Shown here one piece after another: positions 8,818 to 16,808 of a stretch of 37,016 nt of DNA. Position 1 is the stretch's first letter; each line of letters starts with the position of its first letter. A model generated the notes under the pieces. It saw only the letters and a list, made by a program, of their open reading frames with translations, was not told the origin of the DNA and ran no database searches. The stretch comes from an uncultured Bacteroidales bacterium (GTDB lineage Bacteria; Bacteroidota; Bacteroidia; Bacteroidales; Paludibacteraceae). Position numbers and translations under genes: made by a program. The DNA is taken from NCBI GenBank assembly GCA_900319645.1, contig ONPG01000022.1:1-37016 (forward strand). The letters are read 5' to 3'.

Positions 8818-9923
8818 CTATCGCTTATGATGCCAAGCGAGCGTACCTGAACTACCGCGGTTTGGGTAACTACAGCCGTAATTTATTGAAGCAGATGGCA
8901 CAGTTCTACGGCGAGAACCGATATGTACTCTGTACGCCTGCGGACAAAGGGCTGTACCCATGGCTGGACCTACAACCGTTTGAGCGTGTGACACCAAGCG
9001 GTTTATGGTCTCTTACTCCTTCTGTATGGCGGAGATATGGTATTCCCGGAGCGCTAAAAGATAAAAAGATCAACATATATCATGGTTTGAGTCAGGAGTT
9101 GCCGGAGGGGATTGAGCGCTTGGGATGCAAGACTGTGGTAACAATGCATGATGCTATTTTTATGCGTTATCCGGAGTTGTATAGCACCACTTACCGCCAT
9201 TCCTTCATTCGACGCAACGAGTCAGCATGCCGCAGGGCGGATATGATCATCGCCATCTCGGAGCAGACCAAACGCGATTATATGGAATTCTTCGGCGTGG
9301 AAGAACGCCGAATCCGGGTAGTGTATCAAGGCTGCAACGAACTCTATTGGCAAGAAGTGAGTGAGGCGGAGAAGCAGCGCGTACATGATCAATTCGGACT
9401 TCCGCGCGAATATGCGCTTTGCGTCGGAGCTTTGGAGGAGCGTAAAAATCAAGTGCGTATCATCGAAGCAATAGGCGCTTCTGGAACAGGCCTGCCGTTA
9501 GTATTAGTGGGGCGCGGTAACGAGAAATACAAACAACAACTACTGAGCAATGCTAAACACTACGGAGTACAAATAGCGATTATCGAGAATGCAAATCAAG
9601 CAGACCTGCCTGCAATCTATACCATGGCTTCATTATTCGTTTATCCTTCACTTTTTGAGGGTTTCGGCATTCCTATTTTAGAAGCAGCGCGGTGCCAGGT
9701 TCCAATAATAGCCAGTAGCGGCACCTGTTTTGAGGAAATCGCCGGAGAAGGGGCTTTGTATGTTTCTCCTACGGATAGTGAGGTTTTAGGTGAAGCGATT
9801 CGAAATACAATCCAGGATAGTGAACAAACCCGTGAACGCATACAAACGGCATTAAGGAATACCGAGAGATTTCGAGCAGAGAACATCGCACGTGAAATAA
9901 TGCAAGTATATCAATCATTATGA
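8790..9923 (+). CDS. Family 4 glycosyltransferase
   Basis: The 377-residue GT-B enzyme starts at ATG 8790 (MEQTATYPLTIAYDAKRAYL), 28 bp inside the previous gene. It has the N-terminal GLGNYSRNLL acceptor-side loop, TMHDAIF, AISEQTKRDY, and the C-terminal donor site YPSLFEGFGIPILEAAR with the two acidic residues of the EX7E motif. It resembles mannosyltransferases of O-antigen clusters, but the sugar cannot be assigned. It overlaps the next gene by an ATGA. Confidence 0.85.
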   Translation: MEQTATYPLTIAYDAKRAYLNYRGLGNYSRNLLKQMAQFYGENRYVLCTPADKGLYPWLDLQPFERVTPSGLWSLTPSVWRRYGIPGALKDKKINIYHGLSQELPEGIERLGCKTVVTMHDAIFMRYPELYSTTYRHSFIRRNESACRRADMIIAISEQTKRDYMEFFGVEERRIRVVYQGCNELYWQEVSEAEKQRVHDQFGLPREYALCVGALEERKNQVRIIEAIGASGTGLPLVLVGRGNEKYKQQLLSNAKHYGVQIAIIENANQADLPAIYTMASLFVYPSLFEGFGIPILEAARCQVPIIASSGTCFEEIAGEGALYVSPTDSEVLGEAIRNTIQDSEQTRERIQTALRNTERFRAENIAREIMQVYQSL

Positions 9924-10759
9924 TTATCCCTCCTGAACATACAGCCGCAGTAGTGATCTGGTTCCATCCGACAAACCAACATGTAGCGCATATCCAAGAG
10001 TACACCTCTGCCATTAAGCAGGTGTATATAGTGGATAATTCCGAAGAGGATCATTCGTCTTTGGCGGCGGGGATAACGAATGGTGTCTATCTGCCTAATG
10101 GTACGAATAAAGGCATTGCTTCTGCATTGAACACAGGATATGAGCACGCTATCAAAGATGGCATGAAATGGATTATCGCCTTTGACCAAGATAGCCGCAT
10201 TCCTGCTTCGTTACTGACAGATTTTCTGCATCTATGCGAAAGTTGCGACATCCCAAATGTCGGCATCTTTGCCCCCTACCCTTATTATGGCAATGATCTA
10301 CCAAATAAAAATGTAACCTATGAGAAGCGCGATTTAGTGATCACCTCCGGCACACTTATGTCGGCAGAAACATATTTGCAGGTTGGACGGTTCAGGGATG
10401 ATCTTTTCATTGATCTGGTGGACGAAGAGTATTGCCTGCGCCTCAAGAGGCATGGCAAAGAGATTGTGATGGTTAATAGTATCGTGATGGAGCATTCATT
10501 AGGAAACGGGATGATCACTACTCCTTTCTTGCATCATCGGTTTGTAGAGCATAATGCATTGCGACATTATTATATCGTTAGAAACACACTTGTGATGATG
10601 GATGATTATCCGGAAGCGAGAGCGCACTATCGTAAACAATTAATAAAACGCATCAAGCGCCTCTGCCTATACGATTGGCATGACAAATGGCAGAAGATAA
10701 AGATGTGCATGCTTGCCTATTCAGATTATAAGCAGAATAATATGGGTTCTTTGGGGTGA
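9920..10759 (+). CDS. Family 2 glycosyltransferase (rhamnosyltransferase-like)
   Basis: The 279-residue protein begins with ATG in an ATGA overlap with the previous stop. Its pattern VYIVDNS, NKGIASALNTGYEHA and WIIAFDQDSRIP is that of the rhamnosyltransferase-type GT2 branch. DEEYCLRLKRHG is the expected acidic motif near the active site. It is the last gene of the plus-strand glycan operon and converges with the ligase gene, with 34 bp of 3' overlap. Confidence 0.82.
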   Translation: MIIPPEHTAAVVIWFHPTNQHVAHIQEYTSAIKQVYIVDNSEEDHSSLAAGITNGVYLPNGTNKGIASALNTGYEHAIKDGMKWIIAFDQDSRIPASLLTDFLHLCESCDIPNVGIFAPYPYYGNDLPNKNVTYEKRDLVITSGTLMSAETYLQVGRFRDDLFIDLVDEEYCLRLKRHGKEIVMVNSIVMEHSLGNGMITTPFLHHRFVEHNALRHYYIVRNTLVMMDDYPEARAHYRKQLIKRIKRLCLYDWHDKWQKIKMCMLAYSDYKQNNMGSLG

Positions 10760-11985
10760 GATGCACTCATCCGCTCCCATACAAAGAGCATAACGGCTAT
10801 AAACTGCGGTAGTAAATGAGACCCGACTGGCTCAGTCATACATTGCATCAATAGGGCTAAAAGGAACAGCCACAGGAACACTCTCCGCTCGCCAACCGGC
10901 AGACAGGCGGCTAACACGAACAGAGCCACCAACAGCAGCACTCCGCCGACGCCGAACGCCAGCCAATAGGTCAGAAACGCGTTGTGCGGATGATGGGTCT
11001 CCATCGTTTTGCCCTGCACGTTGAAGATCAGCATCTGTTCAATAACCCGCTGTACGAAGCCGTTATACATCACCGAATCATTGTACGCTCCTTCTACGTA
11101 TTCCACGCTCAGGGTGGACATCCCGTACCCGAAAACGGGTTTCTCTTTCGCCATTCTCACCGAATAGTCCCAGATAGCCAGACGCGGATCCTGCTGCAGG
11201 TTGTCCAGCGACATAGCGGGACGTTGCCACACCGCCAGACTGATCCCGACAACTGCCGCCGCAGCTATAAGAATGCCGGCCCGTTTGTTCCAGCGGTAAA
11301 GGAGATAGACACTGCCTATCCCGACAATAAGGAGCGATGCGGCTATACCTATTCGTCCTGCGGAGAACAGAACAACCAGCCAGGACACCCCCATCGCCGC
11401 TATCAGCAACGCCTGCTGCCACCACGCTCTGCGCTCCATCAAACAGCAAAAACCGAACGCTAATGCCGCATTGATATACAGGTTCATCACCATGTGCGAG
11501 TGAATATGTGTGAAACGCAACAAATCGAATCGCAGCGAGGGCGCACAGTAGTCAAACTCATCGGTAAACCAATACAGATACCCGCAATGGAACGCCATCA
11601 CGACCGAGGTCAGCAACATGACATAGGCGACGTACTGCCATTTCAGTTTGTCCGAAAATCCCAATAATCCTACCACGCCGGTAAAGAGGAACCACTCTTG
11701 CCGGTGCTGCAAACGCAGGAAATAATCAGTGGGCGGCGTAGCGTCAAACAGTTGCCGCAGCGGGAACATCAGATAGAGCAGAATCATCAGGACGTATATC
11801 CAATGGGTAGGACGCCATTGGAGAGTCGTCCAGCGGCTATTCGCCACGTAGTCGAACACATAGCCGCCTACCAGCACAATGCAACCCACACGCTGGTAAA
11901 CCGACCACCCGTAGGGAATCGCGCTGATTACCATCAGCAGACCCAAGACAGGAAGGTAGCTCAATATGTGTTTCCACTTTTCCAT
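10726..11985 (-). CDS. O-antigen ligase/polymerase family membrane protein
   Basis: The 419-residue protein has about ten hydrophobic segments and a large periplasmic loop, ending with HHPHNAFLTYWLAFGVGG, the family's typical His-containing motif. Such proteins either ligate O-antigen to lipid A-core (WaaL) or polymerise repeat units (Wzy); the sequence does not decide which. It starts at ATG 11985, 5 bp after the preceding minus-strand gene, and appears to be last in the operon that begins with the HAD gene. Its 3' end overlaps the converging glycosyltransferase gene by 34 bp. Confidence 0.82.
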   Translation of the reverse strand: MEKWKHILSYLPVLGLLMVISAIPYGWSVYQRVGCIVLVGGYVFDYVANSRWTTLQWRPTHWIYVLMILLYLMFPLRQLFDATPPTDYFLRLQHRQEWFLFTGVVGLLGFSDKLKWQYVAYVMLLTSVVMAFHCGYLYWFTDEFDYCAPSLRFDLLRFTHIHSHMVMNLYINAALAFGFCCLMERRAWWQQALLIAAMGVSWLVVLFSAGRIGIAASLLIVGIGSVYLLYRWNKRAGILIAAAAVVGISLAVWQRPAMSLDNLQQDPRLAIWDYSVRMAKEKPVFGYGMSTLSVEYVEGAYNDSVMYNGFVQRVIEQMLIFNVQGKTMETHHPHNAFLTYWLAFGVGGVLLLVALFVLAACLPVGERRVFLWLFLLALLMQCMTEPVGSHLLPQFIAVMLFVWERMSASHPKEPILFCL

Positions 11986-11990
11986 TGTTT

Positions 11991-13178
11991 TTACTTGTCA
12001 AACAGTCCGCGCAGATAGGGTTGCTGATGTCCTGCCAATTCGTGCAGGAGAGGCTCCAGACGGAAACGGACAGCCATCTGCTGCTGGTGTTGAAGCGAGA
12101 CGGAGTCGAAATGCAGATTCCAGGAGAAATAGAAATCCACAAAACTGCTGCGATAGAGGTATATAAACAAGTCCGTACGGTTGTACAGCCGCGACTGATA
12201 GAACGGATCGCCCAGCGAAGAGTGTACGTTACGTACCCGCAATGGCTGCAGGTTATCGCCGTAATAGAAGGTGTTTTTCACGCCCAGAAACCACCAATTG
12301 GCGTACAACTCGACGATTACGCCGTGATTGGTAAACACATCCCCTACGCCCCGGTCACGTTGCCAGCCGAAGATATACCCCACCCGTACCGAGAGCGAAT
12401 CAAGCGGCACGTAGCGGGTGACATCCGCTCCGGCAAAAGCATGCAGGTGTACATCGTCCATCACCGGCTCGTGCGCCTTCGAAAAGCCTGCTTTGTGATT
12501 CATGTGCGCCAGACCGCCCACCTGTAACCACCTATACTGATACTGGCCGTTCACAACCAATCGGAACATCTCACGCCGCTCCGCCGTCTGCGCCCCGCGC
12601 CAATCGCACATGAACTCGACGAAACCGCGTTCGTCACGGTATTGCAACAACGCACCTTGGATATTCGGGTGGTAATACGTCAGCGAGTCGTACATCAGCC
12701 ATTCCGGCATAGGAGCTATCCGCCGCGTATATGGAATAGCACCCATTCCCGCGTCAAAGCCGCGATAATTGAAATGATAATACGCGATCGGATCGAACTG
12801 CACGTCCCTCCAGTTACCGCCCAGCCGCTGTGTATAACTGACTCCAGCCACAAGCTCGTGCTTACCGCCTGCGCGGTCCAGGATCCGCACTCCTATCTGC
12901 GGAGAGAGGCGGAAATTGAGAATCGTTTGCGGTATCTGGTAAGGTGCGCGGTACTCGCGGTTGTCGAAATACCCTGCAAAATCAACGTCGTACAACAACT
13001 GCACCGGCCGTTGCTCTTTGGCTTTCCGGCGTGCTGCAAAAGTGCTGTCCACCGCCACCTTTCGCGGCGAACGGGCGTAGCGGGTCCAGAACCCGGACGC
13101 AGCTATACTGTCCGAAGCGAAGACACACAAAGGCATCAGAAGAACAAGGATAAAGATATATAGCGTTTTTGTTCTCAT
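11991..13178 (-). CDS. Predicted outer-membrane beta-barrel protein, unknown function
   Basis: The 395-residue protein has a clear signal peptide (MRTKTLYIFILVLLMPLCVF then ASDS). The mature part consists of alternating aromatic-rich strands (for example VELYANWWFLGVKNTFYYG and FYFSWNLHFDSVSL) typical of outer-membrane barrels. No family was recognised. It overlaps the upstream gene by an ATGA and lies 5 bp before the O-antigen ligase gene, suggesting a role in the envelope. Confidence 0.65.
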   Translation of the reverse strand: MRTKTLYIFILVLLMPLCVFASDSIAASGFWTRYARSPRKVAVDSTFAARRKAKEQRPVQLLYDVDFAGYFDNREYRAPYQIPQTILNFRLSPQIGVRILDRAGGKHELVAGVSYTQRLGGNWRDVQFDPIAYYHFNYRGFDAGMGAIPYTRRIAPMPEWLMYDSLTYYHPNIQGALLQYRDERGFVEFMCDWRGAQTAERREMFRLVVNGQYQYRWLQVGGLAHMNHKAGFSKAHEPVMDDVHLHAFAGADVTRYVPLDSLSVRVGYIFGWQRDRGVGDVFTNHGVIVELYANWWFLGVKNTFYYGDNLQPLRVRNVHSSLGDPFYQSRLYNRTDLFIYLYRSSFVDFYFSWNLHFDSVSLQHQQQMAVRFRLEPLLHELAGHQQPYLRGLFDK

Positions 13179-14044
13179 ATTCGGGGTTGTTTGGGAGGAA
13201 GTATATTAATCCGGTACGCCAATCCTACGCGTACCTGATGGAAGGGGTAGTCTTTGATGCCCCACTGGTATTGCACAAAAGGCTCGAATCCCCGGACGTG
13301 TCCGGCTATCCGTGCGCGCAGCAGCATGGGCCTGTCGCCGTACCGTTCCCAGCCAGCGTAGCCGCCCCATGTGGCTTGCACGGAGACGTACTTATGTTTC
13401 GCCAGAGCCTGTACACCGTACATCACCGCATCGTTCTGGCGGCCGTTGTCGGTCTGCCAACAGAGGAAACCCACCGAACCCGCCAATCGGAACTCCCAGT
13501 CACGATGGTAGAGCGATTGACCGATACTCAGGTCGAAGAAATAACCCGGTGCATCGAAATGCCGGCGTCGCTCAAACTGACCTCCGCTGGCGGACTTGAA
13601 ACCGGCACGCACTGTTGCCTGGGGGATATATTTCGCTTTGTCGGTGTGAAACCAATCGGGGTGCAGCACTTGCACTTCAGTAGAGACATACGCGTCTCCT
13701 GCCCCGCTGCCTTTACCGTCCGACTGGCTGTACCACTCGTAAACCGGCATCCAGACGCTCAGGTTCGCCCAGCGGGTGAACAAAGGCACGTGCGCGCGTA
13801 AGAAAAGAGAGGCCGTGCGGTTGTTCTGATAACCAAAATAACCATCTGCCGCCACTTCCAGGCGCAGATGGTCATACGTTCGTCCGTCAGTCATTTCCGG
13901 CACGGGAAAAGCGTTCGGTCCGAAAAAAGCAGGGGCGATACCCGTCGGCTGGCTCAGATCCGGCGCCGTCACAGGCACCTCAGCCAGAGAAACCGAAAAA
14001 TGAAAACTGAAAACGGAAAGGGCTATCCACCCCTTCCACTTCAC
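13175..14044 (-). CDS. Predicted secreted/outer-membrane protein, unknown function
   Basis: About 289 residues from the GTG at 14044 (MKWKGWIALSVFSFHFSVSL, then A-E-V), which gives a normal signal peptide. A TTG at 14071 would add RIEKWHRT from repeat sequence and is less likely, though possible. The mature protein has strand-like text (RLEVAADGYFGYQNNRTASL, VQATWGGYAGWERYG, FVQYQWGIKDYPFHQVRVG) suggesting a beta barrel. The hydrophobic core of the signal peptide, FSFHFS, is encoded by four 7-bp repeat units (13993-14020). It sits between dnaJ and the second barrel gene in one minus-strand run. Confidence 0.6.
   Translation of the reverse strand: MKWKGWIALSVFSFHFSVSLAEVPVTAPDLSQPTGIAPAFFGPNAFPVPEMTDGRTYDHLRLEVAADGYFGYQNNRTASLFLRAHVPLFTRWANLSVWMPVYEWYSQSDGKGSGAGDAYVSTEVQVLHPDWFHTDKAKYIPQATVRAGFKSASGGQFERRRHFDAPGYFFDLSIGQSLYHRDWEFRLAGSVGFLCWQTDNGRQNDAVMYGVQALAKHKYVSVQATWGGYAGWERYGDRPMLLRARIAGHVRGFEPFVQYQWGIKDYPFHQVRVGLAYRINILPPKQPRI
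13993..14020 (-). repeat. Heptamer array inside a signal-peptide coding region
   Basis: On the plus strand the units are CCGAAAA, ATGAAAA, CTGAAAA and CGGAAAG, exactly 7 bp apart. On the coding strand they encode the phenylalanine-rich core of the signal peptide of the gene at 13175-14044. Confidence 0.8.
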
Positions 14045-14060
14045 TGTTCTATGCCACTTT

Positions 14061-14102
14061 TCAATTCTCAATGGTCAATTATCCAATGTCAATTATCCAA
14101 AC
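14061..14102 (-). repeat. TCAATTA heptamer array at the dnaJ 3' end
   Basis: Six exact 7-bp steps: TCAATTC, TCAATGG, TCAATTA, TCCAATG, TCAATTA, TCCAAAC. The array includes the dnaJ stop codon and its last two codons. Confidence 0.88.
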
Positions 14103-15244
14103 AGGTTTTGGAAGAAACTCTTCTTGTTGGCGGCACCGGGTGCTATATTCGGGCTGTCCTGCAGTTGCTCAATCAGTTTGCGTTCGTCCTTGCTCAGTTT
14201 CTCAGGGATATACACGCCCACGTTGATGAGCAGGTCGCCTGTGCCGTAGTTACGTCCGTACTGGTCGATCCGGGGCAGTCCTTTGCCGCGCATGCGCAAC
14301 ACTTTGCCGGGCTGCGTACCAGGAGTGATCGTGATCTTCACGTCGCCCGTGAGCGTCGGTATCTGCACTTGTCCGCCCAACACCGCCGTCGGCATATCAA
14401 GCAGCAGGTTGTAGATCAAGTCGCTGTCCTGCCGGATAAAATCCTTGTGTTCCTCTTCCTCGATGAGCACCAGCAGGTCGCCGTTCACGCCGCCTCGGGG
14501 AGCAGCATTACCTTTGCCGGGCACGGTCAGCTGCATACCGCCCGCTACACCGGCCGGGATTGTGATTGTAATGATCTCTTCGTCACGGATGACACCCTGA
14601 CCTCCGCATTTCGGACATTTGTTCTTGATCACTGTTCCTTCGCCGCCGCAGGTCTCACACTCGGTCTGAACCTGCATCATTCCAAAGATACCGCGTTGCT
14701 GACGAATCGTGCGACCGGAGCCTTTGCAGGTCGGACAAGTCTCTGTCCTGCCGTCGGCGGAACCCGTGCCGTTGCAGTCCTTACACTGAACGAGTTTGCG
14801 CACTTTGATCTTCTTCTCGCACCCCGTAGCTATCTCCTCGAGCGTCAAGTGGACCTTGACACGCATGTCGCTGCCACGGCGTACACGCGGACCACGGCTT
14901 CTGCCTCCGCCTGCGCCGAACAGATCGCCCAAGTCGAAGCCTGCGCCGCTAAAGATATCTCCGAAATGGGTGAAGATATCCTCCATCGACATGCCGCCGC
15001 TTTGGAATCCTCCGCCCTGCATGCCGGCGTGACCGAACTGGTCGTAACGCTGTCTTTTTTGCGGGTCGGACAATACCTCATATGCCTCCGCTGCCTCCTT
15101 GAATTTCTCCTCGGCTTCTTTGTCACCGGGGTTCTTATCCGGGTGGTATTGGATGGCTTTCTTGCGGTAAGCCTTTTTTATTTCCTCTGCACTGGCGGTC
15201 TTGGGCACCTCCAGCACCTCATAGTAATCACGTTTTTCTGCCAT
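14093..15244 (-). CDS. dnaJ: Chaperone protein DnaJ
   Basis: The 383-residue co-chaperone of DnaK. Residues 5-70 are the J domain with HPD at 34-36. A Gly/Phe-rich linker follows (about 74-115). Four CxxCxGxG zinc-binding repeats lie between about 154 and 217 ([32 protein letters not shown]). The C-terminal substrate-binding domain completes a full-length protein. grpE lies 30 bp upstream on the same strand, the usual pairing. dnaK is not in the window. Confidence 0.97.
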   Translation of the reverse strand: MAEKRDYYEVLEVPKTASAEEIKKAYRKKAIQYHPDKNPGDKEAEEKFKEAAEAYEVLSDPQKRQRYDQFGHAGMQGGGFQSGGMSMEDIFTHFGDIFSGAGFDLGDLFGAGGGRSRGPRVRRGSDMRVKVHLTLEEIATGCEKKIKVRKLVQCKDCNGTGSADGRTETCPTCKGSGRTIRQQRGIFGMMQVQTECETCGGEGTVIKNKCPKCGGQGVIRDEEIITITIPAGVAGGMQLTVPGKGNAAPRGGVNGDLLVLIEEEEHKDFIRQDSDLIYNLLLDMPTAVLGGQVQIPTLTGDVKITITPGTQPGKVLRMRGKGLPRIDQYGRNYGTGDLLINVGVYIPEKLSKDERKLIEQLQDSPNIAPGAANKKSFFQNLFG

Positions 15245-15250
15245 AAACTA

Positions 15251-15271
15251 TCAATTTTCAATTCTCTATTA
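15251..15271 (-). repeat. TCAATTT heptamer units between grpE and dnaJ
   Basis: Two clear units (TCAATTT, TCAATTC) and a degenerate third fill most of the 30-bp spacer between grpE and dnaJ. Confidence 0.6.
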
Positions 15272-15274
15272 CCT

Positions 15275-15847
15275 TTACTCTCCTACAACGACCTTGGCGA
15301 AGCGAATCACTTTCTCGCCGAGTTTGTAGCCTTTCTGGGTGCAGTCGATCACTTTGCCTTTCTTGTCTTCTCCGGCGGCAAAGGTGGTCACCGCCTCGTG
15401 CTCGTCGGTATTGAAATCCGCGCCTTCGGTCTCGATGGCGTGCACATCCTGTTTGTCGAGGAAGGAGATAAACTTCTGCTGAATCAGTTTGATACCTTCG
15501 CGCACGGCATCGATGTCGTTCGTTTTGTCCATCACGGCTACGGCACGCTCAAAATCGTCCACCAGCGGTAACATCTCTTTGAAGATCCGTTCGCCGGCAG
15601 TAGCCATCAGTTCCAGTTTTTCCTTGTTGGTACGACGACGATAGTTGTCAAACTCCGCCATCATTCTGAGGTTCTTGTCTTCCAATTCGGCTATACGCTC
15701 CTGCGCTTTGGCCAACTGCTCTTCCACGCCCGGCTCCGTCTCTTCGGCGGCTTCCTGCGTTTCCTGCATTTCCGGACTGGCTTGTGTTTCCTGACTCTCC
15801 TGAGTCTCCAACTCTTCGTCTTTTATGTTTTCGTTTTCTTTGCTCAT
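15275..15847 (-). CDS. grpE: Nucleotide exchange factor GrpE
   Basis: The protein of about 190 residues releases ADP from DnaK. It has an acidic, Gln/Glu/Thr-rich N-terminus (repeated ETQE-type words), a long coiled coil (EEQLAKAQERIAELEDKNLR) and the conserved core AEFDNYRRRTNKEKLE, then LPLVDDFERAV and the C-terminal beta domain. The ATG at 15847 (MSKENENIKD) is used; an ATG at 15856 would add MRI from repeat sequence. It lies 70 bp after the HAD gene and probably shares its transcript. Confidence 0.95.
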   Translation of the reverse strand: MSKENENIKDEELETQESQETQASPEMQETQEAAEETEPGVEEQLAKAQERIAELEDKNLRMMAEFDNYRRRTNKEKLELMATAGERIFKEMLPLVDDFERAVAVMDKTNDIDAVREGIKLIQQKFISFLDKQDVHAIETEGADFNTDEHEAVTTFAAGEDKKGKVIDCTQKGYKLGEKVIRFAKVVVGE

Positions 15848-15885
15848 AATTCTCATTTATAATTACCAATTGTCAATTATCAAAC
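15848..15885 (-). repeat. Heptamer array upstream of grpE
   Basis: Units AATTCTC, ATTTAT (one base short), AATTACC, AATTGTC and AATTATC are spaced about 7 bp apart in the HAD-grpE spacer. Confidence 0.7.
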
Positions 15886-15917
15886 CTTATGCCACACGCA
15901 CTTGGACTGCCAAAATG

Positions 15918-16619
15918 TCATAGAATTTGCATCACTTCGCGAATATCTGTCACAGTATAGGTCGGTTCTTCCCCTTGTAGCTTGGTACTTTGTCCCTTGT
16001 TATTTATCCAGAGGCTGTCTATACCTGCGTTGTGTGCGCCGGCCATATCGCTTGTGAGGCTGTCGCCTATCATCAGCGCTTCGTCCTCCCTCACGCCGTT
16101 AAGCGCCAGGGCTTTCTCGAAGATCTCCGGCTGGGGTTTGTTCACGCCCACCTCTTCGCTGATGAGGGTATAGGCAAAACAATCCGCCAAACCCGAATGG
16201 GCGAATTTGTAGTACTGCACCTCTTTGAATCCGTTGCTGATAATCGTCAGCGGATACTTGCCGGCAAGATACCGAACCACCTCGGCTGCGTGCGGAAGCA
16301 CCGAGAAGTACTTGTTGGTCAGTTGCAGAAACTTGTCCCCCATTGCGTCGGCGGCTTCAGGCAAAAAGCTACCATCTTCTCCGAGGGTGTGAAGGAAGCG
16401 TTCGCGGTGCAGGTATTCCTTGCTGATCTCGCCTCGTCCGTAGCGTTCCCACAGACGGAGGTTGTAGGGCTGGTAGGCATTGATAAACGCCTCTGCCGAG
16501 GGATACAAACGCTCCAAACCGAACCGTTCGTACAGTTCCGTGAGTGCCTTGTGTTCCGCCTGACCCCAGTCGCCGATTGTGTCGTCCCAATCCAAAAATA
16601 TCGCTTTGTAAGTTTTCAT
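15918..16619 (-). CDS. HAD-family hydrolase, YjjG-like
   Basis: A 233-residue haloacid-dehalogenase phosphatase. Motif I is FLDWDDTIGDW (nucleophile Asp), motif II is IISNG, the motif III lysine is in VGVNKPQPEIF, and motif IV is MIGDSLTSDM. Family members dephosphorylate small metabolites; YjjG acts on non-canonical pyrimidine nucleotides, but substrate cannot be read here. ATG 16619 (MKTYKAIFLDW) is the only start that both precedes motif I and lies downstream of the promoter at 16624-16654. Only about four bases separate the promoter's TAnnTTTG box from this ATG, so the mRNA is probably leaderless. Confidence 0.85.
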   Translation of the reverse strand: MKTYKAIFLDWDDTIGDWGQAEHKALTELYERFGLERLYPSAEAFINAYQPYNLRLWERYGRGEISKEYLHRERFLHTLGEDGSFLPEAADAMGDKFLQLTNKYFSVLPHAAEVVRYLAGKYPLTIISNGFKEVQYYKFAHSGLADCFAYTLISEEVGVNKPQPEIFEKALALNGVREDEALMIGDSLTSDMAGAHNAGIDSLWINNKGQSTKLQGEEPTYTVTDIREVMQIL

Positions 16620-16623
16620 CCTG

Positions 16624-16654
16624 CAAAAGTACTGCTTTTTTTTGATATACACAA
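16624..16654 (-). promoter_or_regulatory. Bacteroidota-type promoter of the HAD-grpE-dnaJ unit
   Basis: On the minus strand TTG (16654-16652) is followed after exactly 20 bp by TACTTTTG (16631-16624), matching the Bacteroidota primary sigma pattern TTG-N20-TAnnTTTG. The spacer starts TGTATATCA, as in other promoters here. Confidence 0.85.
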
Positions 16655-16746
16655 GTTTTTTCGCAATTTAACATTATTTTTGTTTACAATTCTTCTGTCC
16701 TTTTCACGCAAAAATGTAGGTTCTTTGACAATTTCTCTTGCAAAAC

Positions 16747-16777
16747 TTGCATATGTCATTTTTTTTTCGTACCTTTG
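16747..16777 (+). promoter_or_regulatory. Bacteroidota-type promoter of lepA
   Basis: TTG (16747-16749), a 20-bp spacer beginning CATATGTCA, then TACCTTTG (16770-16777). It leaves a leader of about 25-30 nt before the lepA ATG at 16809 and is back-to-back with the HAD promoter. Confidence 0.85.
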
Positions 16778-16808
16778 TGCCCGATTTAGAATGGTATAAT
16801 AGGCACAT

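Noticed and set aside
13868-15571. 567-codon open frame antisense to dnaJ and grpE
   Set aside because: It crosses two certain genes and their spacer, including repeat arrays, and shows no protein-like motifs.
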